Source of the DNA: Tetraselmis striata | Taxonomy: Eukaryota > Chlorophyta > Chlorodendrophyceae > Chlorodendrales > Chlorodendraceae | Length of the DNA stretch: 64,000 nt | Direction of reading: 5' to 3' | NCBI GenBank assembly: GCA_006384855.1 | Contig: VCJN01001418.1 | Coordinates: 1-64,000 of the forward strand | Shown: positions 23,516 through 33,700 of the stretch, one piece after another | Numbering within the stretch: the first letter of the stretch is position 1 | How the letters are laid out: each line of letters begins with the position of its first letter | Notes under the pieces: generated by a model | Database searches by the model: none | The model's input: only the letters and a program-made list of their open reading frames with translations | Told to the model about the DNA's origin: nothing | Made by a program: the position numbers and the translations under genes

Positions 23516-23769
23516 GGGGAGTAACCTACTGCATAAAGTAGTAGGTTTACTTTGAACATACAGGTACCGGTTGTTATTAGCCGCACTGGGTTCGTGCGCG
23601 CATGATGAGTCTTGGGTTGTCATTTCCCCATGCTATGTCTGGCGTTATACCGGCATACTAAAACTAGTGATTCAACCCCGATGATTTAAAAACCGATGGA
23701 CAGCTTCGTCTCTCGCTCATTGTACCCATGTCGTGATGCCTCACACCAGATAAAATTGAACCAGCGTGC

Positions 23770-23945
23770 TTTGATTTAAACTATTTTATGGGGCGGTTTC
23801 CTCCCTTGCCCTACCCGCTTTTCGGCTACAAGTGGTGCTCAGTGGTACGGGAATTAGGCACATGTTGTTGCGCCCTTTTTGGGTGCAGACATAAAAGCAG
23901 CCATAATAGCTGAGCATGCTATCTCCCAGTTTTCGCTGCGTTACA
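23770..23945 (+). repeat. Left terminal repeat A1
   Basis: About 176 bp, matching 26716-26895. It includes CCGCTTTTCGGCTACAAGTG and the promoter-like GACATAAAAGCAGC. Confidence 0.85.
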
Positions 23946-24065
23946 AGCATCGATGTTAAAACTGTCTCGTAACCTATTGCGAGCAAGGTCACCCCAGGTT
24001 GTTCAAGACCACACCCGGCTCACCACCCGTGTGTGATATTCTCACCCGTACGTCCGTGCGTTAAC

Positions 24066-24932
24066 ATGTCAGATGAAGAAGAACCAATCGTTGAGCCGAC
24101 GCTCGAATCGCTACACGCAAACGTGAAGGCCCAGTCTACATTGCTGCGCGAACTTGCCACAGCGTTGGCCCAATTGACGGCTCGTGATCGTGTTGTTGGT
24201 GAAGACGGGGCACATGGTTCCTTTTTCGGGCAGCGCATCACGGGACAACCGACAGGCAGCGGGGGAGCCGCAGTGCGCCCCGACTTGCTAGAGCTAGCCC
24301 TGAGCGGCCGTGTCGGAGCAAAATCCGGGGGTGACGAGGATGACTACCTCGCGGTGCCAAAGCTACTGCAGCGAGCAGAGTCTGGTGACGATGCCGTTCG
24401 ACCGGTCAGCCGAGTGCCTGGACTCTTCCCCCTGAGCACCGACCTAACGAACGAGTACGTCAAGCAGAATGACCGGCGTCTGCCGGCCCAGGAGTATCTT
24501 TGGATGTCGTGTTTCGGCGCCCACATGGCCGCACTTTTCGCAGCTCTCGACGAGTTGCTGCCCTACGTCCCTGCTGCAAATCAAGACTTCACCCCTACCT
24601 CGCACGAGTTCGGAACCACGCCGAAGCCATCGACAAGGCGTTTCGCTTTCGTTTGGCCTTCCTACGGAGGCTTAATGAGGTCAAGCGTGTGCACGGTGCT
24701 GACCAAGGTCTTCTGGACGTGCTGCGAGCCCAACATTTTCAGCATGCTTCTGCGCATCTGGGTTCTTCGATTTTGGGGACCTCATGAGGGACTACGAGCG
24801 TCGCGTCTTCGAGGCGACAGTTGCCAATATGCTACTGCTCGGATAGTGGCAGCGGCTGCAGGGCGCGGGCGTGGACGTGGACGTGGACGTGGTGGTGGAC
24901 ACGGGCGTGGCCGCGAAGGTGAGCACGAGTGA
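24066..24932 (+). pseudogene. Gag-like protein relic of the tyrosine-recombinase element
   Basis: It starts MSDEEEPIVEPTLESLHANV, followed by a heptad-like helix (QSTLLRELATALAQL). The frame that looks translated shifts after about 24590 to one reading IDKAFRFRLAFLRRLNEV and again near 24775 to DYERRVFEATVANMLLLG with a stop at 24844-24846. An arginine/glycine tail (GRGRGRGRGRGGG) reads in the first frame at 24870-24900. Coiled coil plus RG-rich tail fits an RNA-binding structural protein of a retroelement (inference). At least two frameshifts disable it. Confidence 0.55.
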
Positions 24933-25144
24933 CGGTGTGGGGCGCCTTTCGTTGGAGCTGCTGGAGCTTTATGAGGTAACCTTTCGGTGACCGCCGCAAA
25001 GCGAACCCTGGCAGCTCTGCGACGGGATGAGCGCCCTGTGTCAAGACCGGGCCCCTCACCTTACAGACTTCATTAGACCTTTCTCGGTGCGGCCCCTTAC
25101 AGCAACTACAGCCGAGTGCGGCTCAACCATCCGCACACCTGCAC

Positions 25145-26713
25145 ATGGCGGCCCAACCAACCGCTTCCCGTACCATCTCATCGCTGCGTCAGTCGGTTGT
25201 CACCTTGCGTGTTACAACTGGTTCGCAACGACTAAGCTTCGCGCGTGTACGTTACGCGCGTGACATGCGCTACGAGCGCGAAGGGCGCGCGGGGCGGCCC
25301 TCTTACCTGAACCTAGCCCCGCAAACTCGTATTGGTGATGCTGCAAACCCGTCCAGCAACTACCGGCCAACCGCCGGAAACCTAATCGTTGCTGTCGAGT
25401 ACATTGCTAACAGTAGCCCTTCCCCCCCCCCCCCCCACCATGTTGCTATGTCGGCAAAGCGCCGCACTTACGTAATTGACGAGCCCGAAGCTGTCGCCCC
25501 TTGGGCTGCTTCACTGCGGTCTCGGGTGCATGACGCGTTCGGCTCAGACGAGTTATAAGGAGAGCGGACGCTCGACCTGCTTTCCATCTCCCTCACCGCT
25601 CAGACACTCAAGAGTTACGCCGGCAGACTCTCCCATTTCGCGGAGTTCTGCCACGACGCCGAGAACATCAGCCCGCTGGAGGCGACCACTGCTACTGTCC
25701 TCCGGAACGTTGCCTGGATTGGTGAGTGGGGGCACATTGGGGCTAAGTCGTTGCAGCCCTACCTGTCCGCAATCAACACGTTCATCGAGCTGCACAACCT
25801 CGACCCAATCGCCAAGGACAGCCTGCACCTTACCGCAGCTCGGCGTGGGCTGATGCTACGGCAGCGCCGCCTAGAGGCTGCCCTTTTGCGAGTCCCTCTG
25901 CCTGCTGATGTAGCTTACAGCTTCGTCGAGCGGGCAGAGTTGATTGTGTCTCCTCCCACCACAGAGTACTGGTACAACTTCCGAGCCCTTGTGGCCTCGG
26001 TTGTCAACTTCATGTTCTTTGCCAGGGGACTTACTGGCGTGTCCTGCCGAATGCGGGATGTGCGTATCGACAATCACAACATTACCCTGCAGGTGTACCA
26101 TGAGAAAGGCCGTGCTGTCCGACGAGGCCCCGTCGACCTGCGCGTGCTGCTCCTTCCAGTATATATCAGAGCACTCCCGCGTTGCACGTCTCCTGCACCA
26201 CTTCATCGACCACGTACATTCTGTCCCCCTGGTTCCTGTTGCCTTGGCCGATACAAACTTCTTGGCGGTCACCCCAAGCGAGCAGTCCAAATCTTGGACC
26301 GCCGCTACAATGTCGGACTGGCTCTGTACATGCAGCCGTTCGTCTTGTCGGTTTGCCCCCCCCCCCCCCTTCCCCGCCGGCATATTTCCTGGAGCTCACA
26401 CAACCTTCGAAAGGGGGCAGCGTCTGCCGCTAACGCCATCGGAGTTCCACTGTCCCACATTCGCTATCAGGGCGGCTGGGCCACTAATTCCGACGTCATT
26501 CTGGACTACATCGACCGCAACGTTCTTCCTTCACTTGGCGCGTGGTTCTTCTTTGGTCAAATCGCGCCCCTCCGCCACTTCCAAGTCCGACAGGACTCCG
26601 TCCGCAGCCGCGGTTTTCCCGGTGCCCCCTTCATTACCTGGCACTACCCCTTCTCCGTCAATCCACCGCTCTCTCCGTTCGCTCATGACTGGCAAAACCA
26701 GACTCAAGTTTGA
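25145..26713 (+). pseudogene. Tyrosine recombinase (phage-integrase fold) of the split-repeat element
   Basis: One frame continues through a TAA at 25556-25558. The core-binding domain follows (TAQTLKSYAGRLSHFAEFC, about 25600), with the probable first catalytic Arg in FFARGLTG (about 26018) and a Lys in YHEKGR (about 26098). Between about 26150 and 26360 the protein-like frame is another one (HHFIDHVHSVPLVPVALADT, about 26200). It returns at a C14 tract near 26350, giving SSHNLRKGAA (H-x-x-R), RYQGGW and the nucleophile Tyr in ILDYID. The catalytic residues of the family are therefore recognisable, but one stop and two frameshifts make this copy inactive unless they are assembly errors at the poly-C run. 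Confidence 0.8.
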
Positions 26714-26718
26714 AATGA
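26688..26718 (+). repeat. Repeat B1 of the split-repeat element
   Basis: CTGGCAAAACCAGACTCAAG followed by TTTGAAA; partner of 26993-27020. It also ends the 36.4-kb recombinase fragment. Confidence 0.75.
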
Positions 26719-26895
26719 TCTAAACTAGTTTATGGGGTTTCCTCCCTTGCTCTAACCGCTTTTCGGCTACAAGTGCTGCTCAGTGGTACGGGAACTAGGC
26801 ACCTGTCGTTGCGCCCTTTTTGGGTGCAGCACGAGTAGACATAAAAGCAGCAATAACAGCTGAGCCTGCAATCTTCCAGTTTTCGCTGCGTTACA
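26716..26895 (+). repeat. Right terminal repeat A2
   Basis: Matches A1 at 23770-23945. It is followed by about 100 bp (CCCTCCACGCTT, CGGCTCTTG, GCCTGCGCGACT) that recurs in the solo copy at 44 kb but not after A1. Confidence 0.85.
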
Positions 26896-26992
26896 CGCAG
26901 CGCCCCCCCTGACCCCGTTTCCCCTCCACGCTTTCACTTTACCTTCCCGCCAATTTCGGCTCTTGTACGTGTAAAACAGCCTGCGCGACTTG

Positions 26993-27020
26993 CTTGGCAA
27001 AACCAGGCTCAACTTCGAAA
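26993..27020 (+). repeat. Repeat B2 of the split-repeat element
   Basis: TTGGCAAAACCAGGCTCAAC; marks the likely right end of the element, about 300 bp before the ankyrin gene's start codon. Confidence 0.7.
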
Positions 27021-27325
27021 CGCGGGTATATTACGAGGACCCACCGGCCCTACGCCACGCGCGCGCGATGTTTTTTCGCAGCGCAGCTTGCGTGCTGGGC
27101 CGCCCGCGGCGCGAGGGACCCGCGGCGGCATCATCGCCTTGGGGACGTTCGGGCCCCAGCAGCAACAGTCGTTGCTCTACCCCGTGTAACCAAACCCATC
27201 CAGCAGTTGCTGTTCAACCGCCACGCACCGCCGTTGTCGCTGTCTGGCTACTCGATCTTTCGCTACGAAGCAAGACTGCCGGTGTAGCTCAGGATACCTC
27301 GCCAGTCAAGGCTATCCGGGTCGGT

Positions 27326-30300
27326 ATGGGCGATACAGTGCCGCCGTCCGAGGCGGTGGGCGGGACGCTCTCGGCGGGCCTGTCGAAGCTTGAGCTGGGC
27401 GAGCCAGCCCTAACCGAAGACGCAAACCCTGACCCTGACACCGCCCCCCCTCCCTCGTGGGACAACCTCCCAGAGCAGCTGTGGTTCGCAGTGGCGGAGA
27501 TGCTGCAGCCGCCATCTTGGCGCGGGGTGCTCCGGCACGTCAGTCGCGCCGGGCGCGGCGCCGTAGGGCAGCTAGAGGCAGCCGCGGCGGAGGCCGACGA
27601 GGCGGCGCAGCGGGCGGCGGAGGCACCGCCGCGGTGGGAGGATCCGGAGCTGCCGGCGGGGATGCGGGCGGAGGAGCTGTCCTCCACGGCGGAGCTGATG
27701 GCGTGGTCGGACCGGCAGGGCTGCCCCTGGCATCCAAACAATTTCATGGAGGCTGCCGCGGGTGAGCCCCACGCCCCGGCCTACCCTGTACCTGGCACAC
27801 CAGGAATCCCGATGTCGGTACAATATAAATACTCCCACGGGTACCTCTACTGGTGCTGTTTTGTATCTGTAATAATAAAAAGTAAAATAAGAAAAGTGAG
27901 GTTCGCCCAGGGTCTTCGGCCGAAGCCGCCCCAGCAGTTCACCTCGTGCGCCAAGTGCAGTCTCAAGTCTAGCATAACCATTAGTTAGACCGTTGCCTCG
28001 TTCGAAACCCGAAGGACTAGTGCATCAACCGGGTAAACCCGGGACACGGGCCCGGACGATATTGCCCTGAAATGACAGAGCCGGGAATCGATCCGGGGAC
28101 CTCCCGAGTAGGAGGAGACCATCGCTCTACCGAGCGGGCAGACAACGGGGCCTGTATTGGTACATTCCTTGTCCGCTCGGTTGAGCGTCTCTTATCCGAG
28201 AGGCCCCGGGTTTGATTCCTGGTCGATGTATTTCGGCAATATCGGCCCGGCGTGTTCCGGATGATGCATTGGCCCTTCAGGGTTCGAATGAAGCAACGGT
28301 CTAATGGCTATGCCAGACCTACGACTGCAGTTGGCACACGTGGTCAAGTGCTGGGGCGGCTTCGGCCGATGTCCCGGGGCGAACTTTGCCTTAACTTTTT
28401 TACTCGTACCAGGTACTGTTGGTTCCCAGGATGCTGCTATTGATGTTGCTGATGATATTCTCTCCTCTTTATCCTGTGGAGCGCTCTTTGAATTCGGTGC
28501 ATTCGTGCCGCGACATAGCGAGCAAATGCCCTAATCCAGGGGGGGGGGGGGGGCCTGATTCAACACTTTCACGGTTTCACCCCTAGCGGGGCGTGGGAAG
28601 ATCAGACAGGGTACCCAGATAGCTCTGGCCCTGTCGCGCGGTGGTGGGTCAGCGGTGGGTCAACGGTTTTGCTGAAAACAGTTTCAACACGGAACGGCCA
28701 TCCCGCTGTGACCGACTCGTAGGACCCATCCCGCACCGCCACCCGTCGCTATGGCGCACTCACCGCGCACACCTCTAGGGAGCCCCGGACGGCCGTGATA
28801 TCTCTGATGTCCGACCCGTAATATCGTAGGCGTTTACCGTCCTCAGGTTGCGCGCGACGTAACCCACCATCCCGGCTGGCCAGCGTGAGATCACACACCC
28901 CAACAGCGATCCAACCAACATTGCTGGTGCAGGCATTACTGGGCTAGGAGCCTGTGAGCTGGTGGAGGGTGGGGCGTCGAGCTGGGAGACGCCCTCGGGC
29001 TGTAGGTGTGAGTGCTGATCGCTCACTGCCGCCCGCCGACGTTCGATGGCGTACCACCGGCCCACGTACCGCGTACACCCAGCACTGCCACCACCTTTTC
29101 AGGTTAGGGGCACTATCTTGCAGCTACCTGCCGCTCTAACCGTGGCTGGACGGCCCTCACCCGGGCCGGTTCGGCCTGAACACTGATCGGGAGTGCGGTG
29201 TTGAAATGGTTAGGGCCACCCGTCCGTTTCACCGGCCCGACTCGCTAACTCCGAACCAGCCCAGGAACCCCACCATGGGACCACCCAAACGGGCGATTTT
29301 TCCGGCCCAATTTCTGGGCCACCTAGGGGGGACCCTGAACTGGCTCAGAAGCGGTCACGGGCCGCGGGTTCCCTGCTAGGGTCTGGGCTAGCAGCCATCC
29401 CCCCAAAACAGGGTGGGGGTGTGTTGAAACTAGGGCCCGTTCTCGCTACATAAGGCGACAATACATGGATTCGCTTTTACTCCCGCTGGATTCAGGGCTC
29501 CTCTCTCGCCCTAGAAACAACTCTATTGTGCAAGTGTATATCTCCAATGTACTGCGATACAGTACTCGCCTCGCGTGGTTGGCTAACAACGCGCTGTTGG
29601 CGTGCGGTGGTGCCCTTTCACCACCTTTGCAGGCCCATGCCCGCCTGTCTCATACTACCCCCCCCCTTTTCTCCCTCCCTCCCCCCCTCTCTTGGTACCT
29701 CTAGTTCGATATCACTTCATGCGTACGCGCCCCCACGCAGTCTGAGAAATCATCATATAGCTGGTCCAGGATCGAAAACCGCGGATGAATTTTGCGCTTC
29801 GATCCAACATTACGGCCCGTACCCTGTTTGACCCTTCGTGGAGCCAGCTCTTCGCCGCATAACTAACTATAGATATTTTGTGTCGCCTCACGCGCGCAAG
29901 CCCCGAACAAACCTGAGCTTTGAGCCGTGCGCTACGCAATGCAAGGACTTTGTGCCCTATCCTAAAACCCTAAAAGCCCTACGTGGTGAGTATTTACGCA
30001 AGGATGTAATGCAATCCGTTATTCTACAGTGCGCTCCTGGCTACAAGGACTTTCGATCCTGTCCTTGAACCCTAAATGCCCAACCCTAAAAGCCCTACGT
30101 GATGAGTATTTATGCAAGGATGTAATGCAATACATTACCCTACAGTGCGCTCCTGACGGTAGTAGACAGAAACTTCCCCGTGCAGCGCCGGCCGCTGTGC
30201 CCATACGGATGTTACACCACGTCGTCCTGTGCCGCGGTGCCCTGTGCGTGGCCTGGCTGCGGACTGACCGAGAAGGACCTGCCTGCTTGACCCCCGGCAT

Positions 30301-31496
30301 GGCGGGGCGCTGGGCGGGGCAGCTCTGGGCAGCGTGGAGCTGCTGGAGCTGGGGCGCGGCCGCTGCTGGCCGCTGCGGCGCGAGATCTGCGAGCTGGCGG
30401 CTGGCGCCGGGGACATGGCGGTGCTGCGCTGGACGCCGGGCGCGGGGGTGCCGCACTCGACGCTCGCCTGCGCGCGGGCGGCGGGCGGCAATCACCTGGA
30501 GGCGCTGCGCTGGCTGCGCGAGGCGCGGGGGTGCCCCTGGGACGCGAAGACCGCCGCGGCCGCCGCGGGCGGCGGGCACCTGGAGGTGCTGCGCTGGCTG
30601 CAGGCGGCGGGGGCGCCGTGGGACGAGAGCGCGTGCGCGGCCGCCGCGGGCGGCGGGCACCTGGAGGTGCTGCGCTGGCTGCGGGAGCAGGGGTGCCCCT
30701 GGGACGCGACCTGCCTGGCCGCCGCCGCGCGCGAGAACCACAAGACGCTGCTCAAGTGGGCCGCGGTGGAGGGCGGCTGCCCCGTGGACGCGACCTGCCT
30801 GGCCGCGGTGGCGCGCGGCGGCCACATCGACTCGTTTGTGCTGCTGCAGTACGGGGGCTTCCCCTGGGACGAGCAAACCTGCGCCAACGCGGCGGCCGCA
30901 GGCTGCCTGGAGGCGCTGCAGTACGCGCACGCGCGCGGCTGCCCCATGAGCGTGTGGACCGTCATCCTGGCCGCGGAGCACGGCCACCTGGACTGCCTGC
31001 GCTACGCGCGCGAGGCGGGCTGCCCCTGGGACGTCTGGGCCAGCTCGCGCGCCGCCAAGCAGGGCCACCTCGAGGTGCTGGAGTACATCTCTGCGCAGGG
31101 CGGCCCCTTCAGCGACTGGGTCACCGCCGCGGCCGCGCAGAACGGGCAGCTGGAGGTGCTGCAGTGGCTGCACGCGCGCGGGTGCCCCTGGGGCGAGACA
31201 TGCGCCACCGCCGCCGCGGAGGCGGGCCACTGGGCCTGCCTGCGCTTCGCCGTCGCGCACGGCTGCCCCTGGGGCGTCTTCACCTCCGCCAAGCTCGCCT
31301 CGCGCGGCTGCACGCGCATGCTGCGCTGGGCCATCCGCGCCGGCTGCCCCTACGACCCCACGCGCATGTGCAAGGCCTGCGACGGCAACCTGGAGGCGCT
31401 CAAGTGCGCCCCGCTGTGTGCCCGTGAAATGACAGCCCGTGTTAAAAGGGGAGGGGGCGGTTTGTGTATCCTACGACCGTATTAATTACGAGTTGA

Positions 31497-31539
<43 letters not shown>

Positions 31540-32893
31540 TGTATGTCTGTCGCCGAATGTCGGAAAGATTTCGCATAGATTATTAGATAGATCGACAATC
31601 TATCCGTTGTAGCTTCCGTGATATTTCCGCGCGGGCCAAAATAGCCGTCGCGCTTACCTGCTATACCTGCTGCTTACTACCTGTACCGGTTTGAATTACA
31701 AAAAGGGCAGTAACAAACCCACCTACTGCTACGGGTACCAGTACCGGCCGCCCGGCCGCCCGGCCGCCGCCGGTCGGGCCGGTCGTCGCCGTTCGTCAGG
31801 TCTACGGGGCGGGCTTGGTGCGAAGCGCCGAGCCCTCCGCGTGGACCGGACCCGGACGCCGTCGTTCGCTCGTCGCCGGATGCCGGACGACCGTCGCCCG
31901 TCCGTCGACGGACGCCGGGCCGGCGGGTCGGCGGACGCGGGGCTGTACAGTGTAGCTACTACTACGATTGATCCTTGCGGCCCTCTGGATTCCACACTCC
32001 TGCGACGGGTCTACTTGTCCGTGTGTATATGTCCATGTTCATCGTATATCCGTTGGCTGTCATGGTTTGTTGAGATGCGTGTTTTGATTTCTGAAGAGGC
32101 TTGAAACTTGCCATTTCATTGGCTGGTCTATTGTTCGGTGTCACATTTAAAATGGCATATATTCACCGATATGTCCACAGCAGCCATATTTCTTTGCCCC
32201 CGTAGCGTTTATTAATTCGGATTGCGGGTAACAAAAATAACAAATCGTTGTCCAGTGATCGCATTGGAGACATCCTGCTGTATTCGCGATGAATTCTGAC
32301 ATATTCCCGATAACCGTAGCTTGCTCTCCTTTGCGACGGGGTCTAAAATGAAACCGTGTGGCAAACCGAAGTTGTAGTTGCGGTAGACTGTCCATAAAAT
32401 GCCACAACAAAAGTAGCATTCCCAGCATTCTCCAATTTGAGCACACTTGAAACAATATCGAAACCTCATTTATGCCAAAACCTATTTGCGCCTTGGATAT
32501 TCTAACGATAGGATGTTGGCCCCGCACAGGTACGTCCGTGAGGAGCTGGACTGCCCTTGGACTTGGGACACCGCTGGCAGCGCTGCGCGCGTCGGCTACT
32601 TTGACTGCGTCGCGTGGCTCGTCACGGCCGGCTGCCCCACGTGCGTGTACACCTGCGCCTACGCGGCGGAGCGCGGCCACCTGGCCATCCTGCAGTGGCT
32701 CCGCGCGCAGGGCGTGCCGTGGGACGCGATGACGGTGGTGCGTGCGTGCCAGGGCGACCACCTGGAGGCGGCGAAATGGGCGGCGGAGAATGGCTGCCCA
32801 TGGAACACAGAAGCGCGGGATCTGGTGCTCAAGAAGGGCGGCGACCTGGCATGGCTCACGGGCCCACAAGAGGCGGATCCCGTCCAGCGCTGA
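27326..32893 (+). CDS. F-box-like/ankyrin-repeat protein
   Basis: Three exons join in phase: 27326-27761, 30323-31403 and 32530-32893, giving about 626 residues. Junctions are GCGG|GTGAGC, GGGGCAG|CT, CTCAA|GTGCG and GCACAG|G; the second join rebuilds a Lys codon inside an ankyrin unit. The N-terminus is acidic and Pro-rich, then WDNLPEQLWFAVAEML resembles an F-box helix pair (substrate-adaptor role if correct). From about residue 130 to near the end come roughly 15 short ankyrin units of 27-29 residues with the pattern GHLEVLRWLREQGCPWD. Such GCPWD repeats occur in large families in algae and oomycetes and serve in protein binding. Intron 1 is 2.6 kb and loaded with SINEs; intron 2 has a (GT)n run. 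Start at 27326 is chosen because the upstream frame enters the transposon. Confidence 0.82.
27884..27962 (-). repeat. SINE family S1, inverted 3' half inside ankyrin-gene intron 1
   Basis: Reverse complement of the S1 tail, with GCTGGGGCGGCTTCGGCCG and a TTTTACTTTTT end. Confidence 0.75.
28062..28150 (-). repeat. tRNA-like SINE fragment, family S3, inverted
   Basis: On the minus strand it reads GCTCGGTAGAGCG ... CCCCGGATCGATTCCCGG, tRNA A- and B-box-like, matching 12560-12660. Confidence 0.6.
28159..28406 (+). repeat. SINE family S1, full-length copy in ankyrin-gene intron 1
   Basis: tRNA-like head (TGTCCGCTCGGTTGAGCG; GGGTTTGATTCCTGG), then GTATTTCGGCAATATCGGCC and the GCTGGGGCGGCTTCGG tail ending in a T-rich run. 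Compared with 39177-39440 it lacks about 10 bp after CGGCGTGT. Confidence 0.82.
28440..30322 (+). other. Rest of ankyrin-gene intron 1; includes a G14 tract and a 103-bp tandem duplication
   Basis: No coding exon was seen. A G tract lies at about 28541-28554. Around 29961-30160 a segment containing AAAAGCCCTACGTG and GCAAGGATGTAATGCAAT ... CTACAGTGCGCTCCTG occurs twice in tandem, embedded in CCCTAAA-like words. Confidence 0.6.
31499..31537. repeat. (GT)n microsatellite in ankyrin-gene intron 2
   Basis: About 19 GT units, roughly 95 bp after the donor at 31404. Confidence 0.93.
31690..31727 (-). repeat. Dispersed hairpin repeat 'H', partial inverted copy
   Basis: GAATTACAAAAAGGGCAGTA is the reverse complement of the CTG-CCTTTTTGTAATTC module, and is closely similar to 42576-42612. 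Confidence 0.6.
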
Positions 32894-33657
32894 GAAGGCC
32901 CCGGAACATCGACGTTGAAATTGATGTACAACGTGCTGACTTGCTGCTCTCCATCCATGCTGAAACTGTTACAACCTTGTTCCTGAGCAAACCAGGCCAT
33001 CTGTCTGATGGCCCGATTGCATGAACCCGCACAGGATCGGCTGTGCCCCTAGCATGCAGTCCTCTCTGGGCCAGCTCCACCCATTCTTGGTGCACGGGCT
33101 TCCCGGCGTCCTCCAGAGGCGGTGCTCCAAGCAGCAACAGCTCGCGCTTCTGGCCATAGCGATTCCGTAGGCTCGTGGCCCTCCCGCCTTGCTTGTTGTC
33201 CGTCAACACCGCGGCCGCCTTGTTGGCAGACCGTCGCCCGGGTTGTCACGTCACCGGTCGTGATCAGTAGCGCGCTGTCGGCCGACCTGCGCCGCCACGC
33301 GCAACGACGCGAACAACTTCTAGGCGCGCGGGGCGGCCCGCCGCGTCTGCAACCACCAGGATGAAGTTGCTCGCCGTAGCAATGCAAGCACCCTCGTCCA
33401 TGGCTCTCCCGTTCTCGAAGAGCGAGGTCCCCAAACAGCAATGCAAGCGCCGTGTCCGGGGGCGGGGTGGGCAATTTGTTGTTGGGATACTATCACTCGT
33501 TGTGCATACCGAGACATCACAATGTATCAAGTAATATCGGATGGCGACTTGCATTTTAGTTGTTCGTTGTCAGGCTTTGGTTTCATTCGATTTGAAGATT
33601 TGTTTTGAAATGTCTTTATCTCATTGGGGATGAGTTTTCTATGCTGCTTTGCACACA

Positions 33658-33700
<43 letters not shown>

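Larger units (their letters stand above)
23770..27020 (+). mobile_element. Tyrosine-recombinase element with PAT-like split direct repeats, no reverse transcriptase seen
   Basis: Layout: A1 (23770-23945), gag-like region, recombinase, B1 (26688-26718), A2 (26716-26895 plus about 100 bp of tail), B2 (26993-27020). A1 and A2 share about 176 bp including TTTTGGGTGCAG and ACATAAAAGCAGC. B1 and B2 share TGGCAAAACCAG-CTCAA. This A1-...-B1-A2-B2 order is the split-direct-repeat arrangement known for PAT/Kangaroo tyrosine-recombinase retrotransposons. Those elements also carry RT/RNase H, which is not visible here; only about 200 bp separate the two coding regions. Either an internal deletion removed it or this is a non-autonomous form. 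Both coding regions carry frameshifts. Confidence 0.72.

Noticed and set aside
28062-28230. Possible genuine tRNA genes in the ankyrin intron
   Set aside because: D- and T-arm-like boxes are present but acceptor stems do not pair and the sequences continue into shared SINE bodies.
33001-33554. Minus-strand frames with ATASNFILVVADAAGRPARL, faintly like ribose-5-phosphate isomerase
   Set aside because: The similarity covers one short block, neighbouring blocks of that enzyme are not found in order, and no splice sites support an exon.
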